Below, in pieces: positions 1 through 4,864 of a DNA stretch of 7,932 nucleotides. Both the position numbers and the translations under genes were made by a program. The first letter of the stretch is position 1; every line of letters starts with the position of its first letter. Under the pieces are notes generated by a model. The model saw only the letters and a program-made list of their open reading frames with translations. It searched no databases and was not told where the DNA came from. The stretch comes from a bacterium (GTDB taxonomy: Bacteria > Pseudomonadota > Alphaproteobacteria > Caulobacterales > Hyphomonadaceae): NCBI GenBank assembly GCA_030824255.1, contig JAVBYB010000528.1, positions 1-7,932 on the forward strand, read 5' to 3'.

Positions 1-805
1 TCTTGCCCGGCTTGCCGTCGCCCAGCTTCACGCCGTCGATCTCCACCACCGGCGTTACCAGTCCCGTCGCCGCCGTGGCGAACGCCTCCGCCGCCACCAC
101 CGCCTCCCCCACCGTAAACGCCCGCTCCGTGATTTTTCCGCCTCGCTGACCCAGCGCATCGAACAATGCATGCCTCGTCACGCCCGCGAGGATCATGTTG
201 GAAATTGCGCGCGTTATGATTTCGCCATCCTGCGTCACGATCCATGCGTTCGACGACGCGCCCTCCGTCACCTGCCCGTCGGGCGCCACCAGCCAGGCAT
301 CATCCGCCCCCCGCCCCTTGGCTTCCGTCTTGGCCAACGCCTGCGCCAGCAGGCCCGTCGACTTGATGTCGCGCCGGGCCCAGCGAATATCGGGGAGCGT
401 CACGATGCGCGAACCGTTGCGCGCAGACGGCGTGTCGATCAGCGGGCGTTTCTCGCCGAACGCAAAGCAGGTGAGACGCGGCGCATCCGGCGCGACGAAA
501 TCCCGGCCTGCATATGTCCCGCGCGTCACCTGCAGGTAGACATAGCCCTCGTCGATCCCGTTATCGGCCACCAGCCGGCGATGCACCTCCTCCAGCTCCT
601 TGCGATCCGGCAGCGCGCCAAACTTCAGTTCGCGCAAGGACCGCTCCAGCCGGTCGAGATGGCGCTTCATGTCCACGAGCTGGCCGCCATAAACAGCGGT
701 CACCTCATAGACGCCGTCCGCAAACAGGAAGCCCCGATCGAATGGCGAGATTCTCGCCTCGTCCGCCGCCACATAGACGCCGTTCACCCAGGCCTGCCGT
801 GTCAT
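1..805 (-). CDS. dat: D-amino-acid transaminase (class IV PLP enzyme), 3' end cut by window edge
   Basis: This is a cytoplasmic fold-type IV PLP aminotransferase. The family moves amino groups between D-amino acids and 2-oxo acids, for example making D-Ala or D-Glu for peptidoglycan. I translated the minus strand from an ATG at 805 and read 268 residues without a stop; about 15-20 C-terminal residues are off the window. Visible family marks are the N-terminal F-DRG-F-FADGVYEV block (residues 22-35, Tyr33), the PLP lysine K148 in RRDIKSTGLL, the cofactor-contacting E181 in VTEGASSNAW, and the phosphate-binding ISNMILAGVTR (201-211). An AGGAGA ribosome-binding site ends 6 bases before the ATG. 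The loop that normally carries the Arg-x-His carboxylate trap reads RGTYAGRDF here, so the usual His seems to be missing (see findings). Branched-chain aminotransferase or aminodeoxychorismate lyase are related alternatives, but the DGVYEV and DIKS contexts fit D-amino-acid transaminase best. Confidence 0.9.
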   Translation of the reverse strand, partial: MTRQAWVNGVYVAADEARISPFDRGFLFADGVYEVTAVYGGQLVDMKRHLDRLERSLRELKFGALPDRKELEEVHRRLVADNGIDEGYVYLQVTRGTYAGRDFVAPDAPRLTCFAFGEKRPLIDTPSARNGSRIVTLPDIRWARRDIKSTGLLAQALAKTEAKGRGADDAWLVAPDGQVTEGASSNAWIVTQDGEIITRAISNMILAGVTRHALFDALGQRGGKITERAFTVGEAVVAAEAFATAATGLVTPVVEIDGVKLGDGKPGK

Positions 806-899
806 TTAATGTCTCCTGCCATGGGGCCGCCCCAATCGGTCCTGATCGTCCGTCGGTCGCCTGAGCGTGTCCATGGCTCCGGCGTTCTGGGGACACAAG

Positions 900-1085
900 A
901 TGCGCATTCCATTTCGCCCACTGATCGGTCTCGGCGCATTCTGCGCCGCGATGGCCTTCGTCGTGATCGCCGGCGTCACTGCGCCGCGCGCCGAACCGGC
1001 CCTGCAAATCTCGGCCAATTGCCCGGACACACCCGCCGAATCCGTCCTGCCTGACGCCGGGACTGAGGCAAAAAGCCCCGCCTGA
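900..1085 (+). CDS. Possible small membrane-anchored or exported protein, unknown function
   Basis: This 61-residue reading frame is divergent from dat. I do not recognise it. From the ATG at 900 it starts MRIPFRPL, then has one hydrophobic stretch at about residues 8-28, then a short polar tail (about 30-61) rich in Ala, Pro, Glu and Asp with a single Cys. That is the shape of a signal peptide or one membrane anchor with a small periplasmic tail. The family ATG at 867 would add 11 residues before the charged start and is less likely. The ribosome-binding site is weak (GGGGA about 6 bases upstream). The stop codon lies inside a hairpin that could end transcription. The frame could be a chance ORF in GC-rich DNA; the well-formed start-anchor-tail order is the main argument for it. 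Confidence 0.42.
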   Translation: MRIPFRPLIGLGAFCAAMAFVVIAGVTAPRAEPALQISANCPDTPAESVLPDAGTEAKSPA

Positions 1086-1108
1086 TCCCAAACTGCGGGA
1101 TAGGCTTT
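1072..1108. terminator. Imperfect hairpin, possible terminator after the small ORF
   Basis: Outer arms AAAGCC (1072-1077) and GGCTTT (1103-1108) pair perfectly, and an inner stem ATCCC (1085-1089) / GGGAT (1097-1101) pairs around a 7-base loop. Seven unpaired bases on the left side separate the two stems. The tract after the stem on the plus strand is only TTT, but the minus strand ends in five T (complement of 1070-1074). It is placed to separate the small ORF from ccr. The bulge and short T run make this a weak terminator at best. Confidence 0.3.
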
Positions 1109-1131
1109 GCTGCCACGCACCCTGCCCGCTA

Positions 1132-1159
1132 TTGCAGCGCAACAAGATTGCTTGCAATC
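1132..1159. promoter_or_regulatory. Two TTGC/GCAA inverted repeats upstream of ccr, candidate regulator site
   Basis: TTGC-AGC-GCAA (1132-1142) is followed by GATTGC-TT-GCAATC (1146-1159), a perfect 6+2+6 palindrome. They lie 109-136 bases before the ccr GTG in an otherwise plain 182-base gap. Short-chain acyl-CoA responsive regulators of the RamB/PccR group are known to use TTGCAA-type sites next to acyl-CoA metabolism genes, so a link to ccr control is reasonable but inferred. I could not find a clean -35/-10 pair for ccr; TTGACG at 1190-1195 has no convincing -10. Confidence 0.35.
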
Positions 1160-1267
1160 CGACCTGCTCTTGGACAATGTGACGCCCGCTTGACGGCCTC
1201 TGGCTAACCGTGCGGACAGAAAGTCACGGCGTATCAGGGGCCAAGCAGTACGGCGGGAGAGTATCAA

Positions 1268-2542
1268 GTGGCAGACGGCGCAGCGACTCGGGAAGTCAAA
1301 GACCTGTACGCGGTTGGCGAGATTCCGCCGAACTTCCACGTACCCAAGAACATGCACGCCTGGGCGATCCGGCGCGAGCGTCAGGGCCGCCCAAAGCAGG
1401 CCATGCAGCTAGAAGTCGTGCCGACGCCGGAGATCGCGTCTGACGAAGTGCTCGTCCTCGTCATGGCGGCAGGCGTCAACTATAACGGCATCTGGGCCGG
1501 CCTAGGCGAGCCCGTGTCGATGTTCGACGTCCACAAGCAGCCCTTCCACGTCGCCGGTTCCGACGCCTCGGGCATCGTCTGGGCGGTCGGCTCGCGCGTG
1601 AAGCGCTGGAAGCCGGGCGATGAAGTGGTCATCCACTGCAACCAGGACGATGGCGACGACGAAGAGTGCAACGGCGGCGACCCGATGTTCTCGCCCACCC
1701 AGCGCATCTGGGGCTACGAGACGCCGGATGGCTCGTTCGGCCAGTTCTGCCGCGTCCAGTCGCGCCAGCTGATGGAGCGTCCCAAACACCTCACCTGGGA
1801 AGAAGCGGCCTGCTACACGCTCACCCTCGCCACCGCCTACCGCATGCTGTTCGGTCACCGTCCACACGTGCTGCGTCCGGGCCAGAACGTGCTGGTCTGG
1901 GGCGCCTCGGGCGGCCTCGGCTCCTACGCGGTGCAGCTCTGCGCCGTTGCCGGCGCCAACGCCATCGGCGTGATCTCGGATGATTCAAAAGCCGACTTCG
2001 TGCTGTCGATGGGCGCCAAGGGCGTCATCAACCGCAACAATTTCAAGTGCTGGGGCCAGCTTCCGAAAGTGAACACGCCCGAGTTCAACGAGTACATGAA
2101 AGAGGCCCGCAAGTTCGGCAAAGCCATCTGGCAGATCACCGGCAACAAGGACGTCGATGTCGTCTTTGAACACCCCGGCGAAGCCACGATGCCGACCTCA
2201 GTGTTCGTCGTGAAGCGTGGCGGCATGGTCGTCATCTGCGCGGGCACCACCGGCTTCAACCTCACCATGGACGCCCGCTTCCTCTGGATGCGTCAGAAGC
2301 GCGTTCAGGGCTCGCACTTCGCGAACCTCCTGCAGGCGAGCCAGGCCAACCAGCTCATGCTGGAACGCCGCCTCGACCCGTGCATGTCCGAAGTCTTCCC
2401 GTTCGCCGACATTCCGGACGCGCACGAGAAGATGCTCGACAACAAGCACCTCCCCGGCAACATGGCCGTGCTGGTGACGTCGCCGAAGCCCGGCCTGCGC
2501 ACGGTCGAGGATGTGATCGAGGCGGGACCGGCGACGTCGTAA
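1268..2542 (+). CDS. ccr: Crotonyl-CoA carboxylase/reductase
   Basis: Ccr converts crotonyl-CoA, CO2 and NADPH to (2S)-ethylmalonyl-CoA. It is the defining step of the ethylmalonyl-CoA pathway for acetyl-CoA assimilation and also feeds PHB turnover. The protein is a cytosolic medium-chain dehydrogenase of 424 residues, close to the family length of about 430. Family marks are the N-terminal KDLYAVGEIPPNFHVPKNMH (11-30), GVNYNGIWAGLGEPVS (69-84), the nucleotide-binding GASGGLGSYAVQL (212-224) and VQGSHFANL (346-354). By recalled homology to the CO2 pocket of Kitasatospora Ccr, the Asn of NYN, Y150-E151 in WGYET and H350 match its Asn, Phe-Glu and His residues; Tyr replacing Phe is my reading and not an alignment. 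The start is GTG, supported by GGGAGA (1255-1260) with a 7-base spacer and by the family N-terminus. The gene converges on the ABM gene with an 87-base gap that holds no strong terminator. The pathway mutase and epimerase genes are not in this window. Confidence 0.97.
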   Translation: MADGAATREVKDLYAVGEIPPNFHVPKNMHAWAIRRERQGRPKQAMQLEVVPTPEIASDEVLVLVMAAGVNYNGIWAGLGEPVSMFDVHKQPFHVAGSDASGIVWAVGSRVKRWKPGDEVVIHCNQDDGDDEECNGGDPMFSPTQRIWGYETPDGSFGQFCRVQSRQLMERPKHLTWEEAACYTLTLATAYRMLFGHRPHVLRPGQNVLVWGASGGLGSYAVQLCAVAGANAIGVISDDSKADFVLSMGAKGVINRNNFKCWGQLPKVNTPEFNEYMKEARKFGKAIWQITGNKDVDVVFEHPGEATMPTSVFVVKRGGMVVICAGTTGFNLTMDARFLWMRQKRVQGSHFANLLQASQANQLMLERRLDPCMSEVFPFADIPDAHEKMLDNKHLPGNMAVLVTSPKPGLRTVEDVIEAGPATS

Positions 2543-2629
2543 GGCCGACGCGCTCAACGGTCGTTCCTGACACGTCGCGGACGTTCGCGAGCCGCATCGT
2601 TTGCGCCAGATGGGGGACAGCGCCTGCCA

Positions 2630-2998
2630 TCACGCCATGCAGAGATTGGCGACCGAGAGCTTGCGGAAAAGATACGGTGCGGCGACCGCGCTCGACGGAT
2701 AGTTCGCCAGAGCGGAAGCGAATTCGGGATGCGTGAAGGCCGCCCGGAAGTGCGCTATCGATTCCCAGACTGCATAGTTGAGTAACAACCGGCTGGCGCC
2801 TACGCCACGGTGCAGCTGCGTCGAGATGTAGCCCGGCTGACGCTTCATCCAGTTGGCATCTGCTTCCCAGGCGCGCATGAGCGCGTCCTCATCGGCCTGA
2901 TCGATCTCGAACAGGTTCAGCAGAACCACGGGCGATTGATCTTCGGCCAGTTGGGCTTGAATCGGAAACGTCTCGTCCAGCGACTTCAAACGGAGCAT
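2630..2998 (-). CDS. ABM-fold (antibiotic biosynthesis monooxygenase family) protein
   Basis: This 122-residue protein has one dimeric alpha/beta-barrel ABM domain. Residues 24-95 show the usual order: strand VVLLNLFEI, helix EDALMRAWEADANWMKRQPG, strand YISTQLHRGV, strand LLLNYAVWES, helix IAHFRAAFTHPEF. The family includes cofactor-free monooxygenases acting on quinols or polyketides, haem-degrading proteins and many members of unknown role. No substrate can be read from the sequence. I chose the ATG at 2998 because AAGGA sits 7 bases upstream; a longer frame from a GTG at 3049 would start inside the promoter. The gene is divergent from marR and the operator between them overlaps its -10 and ribosome-binding site, so it is probably a MarR target. 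Third codon positions seem less GC-biased than in ccr or msrA. Confidence 0.82.
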   Translation of the reverse strand: MLRLKSLDETFPIQAQLAEDQSPVVLLNLFEIDQADEDALMRAWEADANWMKRQPGYISTQLHRGVGASRLLLNYAVWESIAHFRAAFTHPEFASALANYPSSAVAAPYLFRKLSVANLCMA

Positions 2999-3004
2999 CT
3001 CGCT

Positions 3005-3038
3005 ATCCTTAAATGACAATGTGTTGTCATTTAAGGAT
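3005..3038. promoter_or_regulatory. Operator site 1: perfect 15+4+15 palindrome before the ABM gene
   Basis: The left arm ATCCTTAAATGACAA (3005-3019) and right arm TTGTCATTTAAGGAT (3024-3038) are exact reverse complements around TGTG. The core TGACAA-TGTG-TTGTCA (3014-3029) is the same half-site pair as in site 2. The core covers the likely -10 end and start point of the ABM gene, and the far arm contains its ribosome-binding site. This length and symmetry fit a dimeric winged-helix repressor; MarR as the binder is inferred from adjacency. Confidence 0.72.
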
Positions 3039-3057
3039 GTTGACAACACATTGTCAA
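3029..3057 (-). promoter_or_regulatory. Predicted promoter of the ABM gene
   Basis: On the minus strand, TTGACA (3057-3052) is followed after 17 bases by TTAAAT (3034-3029). The -35 is a perfect sigma-70 match and the -10 matches 4 of 6. Transcription would begin near 3022, giving a leader of about 24 bases that carries the AAGGA ribosome-binding site. Both operator sites overlap this promoter. Confidence 0.55.
3040..3057. promoter_or_regulatory. Operator site 2: 18-bp palindrome holding both divergent -35 boxes
   Basis: TTGACAA-CACA-TTGTCAA is a perfect 7+4+7 palindrome. It repeats the TGACAA-N4-TTGTCA core of site 1 with the central four bases complemented, so the two 16-base cores are exact reverse complements of each other, 27 bases centre to centre. 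Each half of site 2 is a consensus -35 hexamer, one for each direction, so one bound dimer would block both promoters. Confidence 0.72.
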
Positions 3058-3067
3058 TGACGATAGT
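3040..3067 (+). promoter_or_regulatory. Predicted promoter of marR, giving a leaderless mRNA
   Basis: TTGACA (3040-3045), 16 bases, then GATAGT (3062-3067), which matches the -10 at 4 of 6 positions. The usual distance from -10 to start point places +1 at about 3073-3074, which is the A of the marR ATG. No ribosome-binding site could then be present in the message, and none is seen. Confidence 0.5.
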
Positions 3068-3072
3068 TGGTC

Positions 3073-3534
3073 ATGATCGATGACGAGCATCCTTCAGACG
3101 GCGAAATTCTGACCGGTCTTGTGCTGGAGATTTTCCGCCTCAACGGGCGGCTGCTGACCGCCGGCGATCGCCTGATCGCAGATGTTGGTTTGACCAGCGC
3201 GCGTTGGCAGGTGCTTGGGGCAATACACTACGCAGACGAGCCGCAGACAGTGTCCTGGCTCGCGCGCAGCATGGGTCTGACGCGGCAAGCCGTTCAGCGC
3301 ATAGTCAACGAGTTGGAAGTGGCCGGGCTGGTGGCGTTCAAGGCCAACCCTGCACATAGGCGGGCACAACTCGTGATGCTGACGCGCAACGGGCAGTCTG
3401 CCTATGCGGCGGCGGACCGGCGACAGAAGCCTTGGGCCAACGCGCTTGCGAAGAATTTCAAGCGGGCTGACCTCGCAGCAGCTCAGGTTCTCCTCGCCAA
3501 AATTCGGGGAAAGCTTGAGGCCGCTACCGAATGA
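3073..3534 (+). CDS. MarR-family transcriptional regulator
   Basis: This 153-residue protein has the MarR layout. An N-terminal dimerisation helix (about 8-36) leads to a winged helix at about 40-106, with recognition helix TRQAVQRIVNELEVAGLV (70-87) and a wing around NPAHRRAQLVMLT (92-104). A long C-terminal helix (107-150) completes the dimer interface. MarR dimers bind short palindromes and let go on binding phenolic or other small ligands. Two such palindromes lie just upstream, so autoregulation and control of the divergent ABM gene are likely. I chose the ATG at 3073 over a TTG two codons earlier. There is no convincing ribosome-binding site, which fits a leaderless mRNA. In the first 60 codons 40 end in G or C, against 53 of 60 in msrA, so the gene may be a later arrival. 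The ligand cannot be told. Confidence 0.9.
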   Translation: MIDDEHPSDGEILTGLVLEIFRLNGRLLTAGDRLIADVGLTSARWQVLGAIHYADEPQTVSWLARSMGLTRQAVQRIVNELEVAGLVAFKANPAHRRAQLVMLTRNGQSAYAAADRRQKPWANALAKNFKRADLAAAQVLLAKIRGKLEAATE

Positions 3535-3644
3535 AGCCGCCAGAACACCCGTCCACGTAACCAATCGCCCTGAACGTGCGTACTAGGGGTTGTCCGCTTC
3601 CCGCACTATGTTGGCCGCGAAGCGCAATTCAGAGGAGCCCTCCC

Positions 3645-4166
3645 ATGACCACCGCCAAAACGACGGAACGCGCAGTCCTCGCCGGCGGCTGTTTCTGGGG
3701 CATGCAGGACCTGATCCGCAAGAAACCCGGCGTCATCTCCACCCGCGTCGGCTATTCCGGCGGCGACGTCCCCAACGCCACCTACCGCAACCACGGCACG
3801 CACGCTGAGGCGATCGAGATCATCTTCGACCCCGCCAAGTGGTCCTACCGCGACCTGCTGGAATTCTTCTTCCAGATCCACGACCCGAGCACGAAGAACC
3901 GCCAGGGCAACGACATGGGGATGAGCTACCGCTCGGCGATCTATTACGAGAGCGAAGACCAGAAGCGCACCGCCCTCGACACCATCGCCGACGTCGACGC
4001 CTCAGGCCTCTGGCCCGGCAAGGTCGTCACGGAAGTCGAGCCCGTCGGCGACTTCTGGGAAGCCGAACCCGAGCACCAGGATTATCTCGAGCGCATCCCC
4101 AACGGCTACACCTGCCACTTCGCGCGCCCCGGCTGGAAACTGCCGAAACGCGCGGCCGCAGAATAG
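3645..4166 (+). CDS. msrA: Peptide methionine sulfoxide reductase MsrA
   Basis: MsrA reduces the S form of methionine sulfoxide in proteins and free methionine, repairing oxidative damage with electrons usually from thioredoxin. The catalytic motif GGCFWG puts the nucleophile at C16, followed by [12 protein letters not shown] (29-40), [13 protein letters not shown] (47-59), [17 protein letters not shown] (74-90) and SYRSAIYY (94-101). C157 in NGYTCHF is the only other Cys and is the candidate resolving residue. Length is 173 residues, normal for a short MsrA; there is no MsrB fusion and no signal peptide, so it is cytosolic. The start at 3645 has AGGAG 7 bases upstream; an in-frame upstream extension to 3576 lacks family similarity. 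It is followed by tetR on the other strand with 22 bases between stop codons. Confidence 0.96.
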   Translation: MTTAKTTERAVLAGGCFWGMQDLIRKKPGVISTRVGYSGGDVPNATYRNHGTHAEAIEIIFDPAKWSYRDLLEFFFQIHDPSTKNRQGNDMGMSYRSAIYYESEDQKRTALDTIADVDASGLWPGKVVTEVEPVGDFWEAEPEHQDYLERIPNGYTCHFARPGWKLPKRAAAE

Positions 4167-4188
4167 CGAACGTAAAACTGGCCGCGGG

Positions 4189-4782
4189 CTAAAGCACGTT
4201 TGCGTCCAGCACCTTCCCGATCATCTTCGGATCAGCCGGCACGAGTCCGTCCAACATCAGCATCGCCAGCCCGTGCACCATCGCCCACGCGCGCATTATG
4301 CGCACGTCGAGCACGGCCTGCCCCGCGCGCCCGCGTCCCATCTCCGCGATCGCGTTGACCAGCATCGCTCGCCCGCGTGACTTTTCGCCCGCGCCCTTCA
4401 TGTCGCCCGTCATCATCAGGCGAAACAAGGACGGGTTCTTCAGGGCGAAATGCACATAGGCGCGGCCCATCGCATCGAAGGCTTCCTTGCCGGGCTTTTC
4501 GGCGGCCATGGCGACTTCAAACTCGCTCGCCATCAGCTCATCGCCAACCTCCGCCAGCGCGTGCATCAGCGCCTGCTTATCAGGGAAGTGCCGGTACACA
4601 GCCGTCGCCGAAACCCCCACATTGCGCGCGATCTCGCGCAGGCTCAGCATCTCTGCAGGCGCGGCCTCAAGCCGCTTCAGCCCTTCCTCGATCAACGCCG
4701 AACGCAGGTCGCCGTGGTGATAGCGCTCGCCCTCCCCCCCTTGGCCAGATTCGATGTTGACACTGTTATCATTCTTCGCCAT
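4189..4782 (-). CDS. TetR-family transcriptional regulator
   Basis: This 197-residue protein carries a TetR N-terminal DNA-binding domain. YHHGDLRSALIEEGLKRLE (21-39) forms helix 1, and LSLREIARNVGVSATAVYRHF (46-66) is the helix-turn-helix. The YHHGDLR opening marks a subgroup whose C-terminal ligand domain (here about 85-197, with the hydrophobic patch MVHGLAMLMLDGL at 168-180) is poorly understood. The first 20 residues are a charged, flexible tail. It is divergent from the carotenoid oxygenase gene with 82 bases between starts, and a pseudo-palindrome covers its own start codon, so it probably represses itself and perhaps the oxygenase. No Shine-Dalgarno precedes the ATG. The ligand is unknown; a cleavage product or substrate of the oxygenase is a guess from context. 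Confidence 0.9.
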   Translation of the reverse strand: MAKNDNSVNIESGQGGEGERYHHGDLRSALIEEGLKRLEAAPAEMLSLREIARNVGVSATAVYRHFPDKQALMHALAEVGDELMASEFEVAMAAEKPGKEAFDAMGRAYVHFALKNPSLFRLMMTGDMKGAGEKSRGRAMLVNAIAEMGRGRAGQAVLDVRIMRAWAMVHGLAMLMLDGLVPADPKMIGKVLDANVL

Positions 4783-4800
4783 GTTATCACTGTAAACATG
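4780..4800. promoter_or_regulatory. 21-bp pseudo-palindrome, candidate TetR operator
   Basis: CATGTT (4780-4785) and AACATG (4795-4800) are exact inverted arms, and inside them the bases CA-S-TG (4788-4792) are also symmetric, giving TGTTwwCAsTGwwAACA at the core. The left arm contains the tetR start codon. A TGTTATCA octamer within it (4782-4789) also occurs at 4764-4771, 18 bases away inside the tetR gene. Binding by the neighbouring TetR is inferred from position. Confidence 0.55.
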
Positions 4801-4817
4801 ATCTCCGGTCTTTGAAA
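4789..4817 (-). promoter_or_regulatory. Weak predicted promoter of tetR
   Basis: On the minus strand, TTTCAA (4817-4812), 17 bases, then TACAGT (4794-4789); the -10 matches 4 of 6 and the -35 only 3 of 6. It would start transcription on or next to the tetR ATG, six bases beyond the -10. The absence of a ribosome-binding site fits, but the promoter itself is a low-certainty call. I found no clean promoter for the oxygenase on the other strand. Confidence 0.3.
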
Positions 4818-4864
4818 CCGGTCACAACGTCGCCTTCGAAAACAATAAAAGAGGGACAAACGCC

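Noticed and set aside
705..1357. Two long minus-strand frames (150 and 183 codons) across the dat/ccr gap
   Set aside because: They overlap the dat start, the small ORF and the ccr N-terminus, have no recognisable domain, and look like GC-rich shadow frames.
2575..2592. TCGCG/CGCGA repeat in the convergent ccr/ABM gap
   Set aside because: The stem is only 5 bases and has no T run; it is expected by chance in DNA this GC-rich.
3588..3612. TTGTCC and TATGTT as a promoter for msrA
   Set aside because: The spacer is only 11 bases, too short for a sigma-70 promoter.
4151..4186. Inverted repeat CGCGGCC / GGCCGCG between the msrA and tetR ends
   Set aside because: The arms pair perfectly, but the loop is 22 bases, the left arm is inside msrA coding sequence, and no T run follows on either strand, so I would not call it a terminator.
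4757..4787. TTGACA at 4757 as the -35 of the carotenoid oxygenase gene
   Set aside because: No acceptable -10 lies 16-18 bases downstream; the nearest AT-rich hexamer is 19 bases away and matches poorly.
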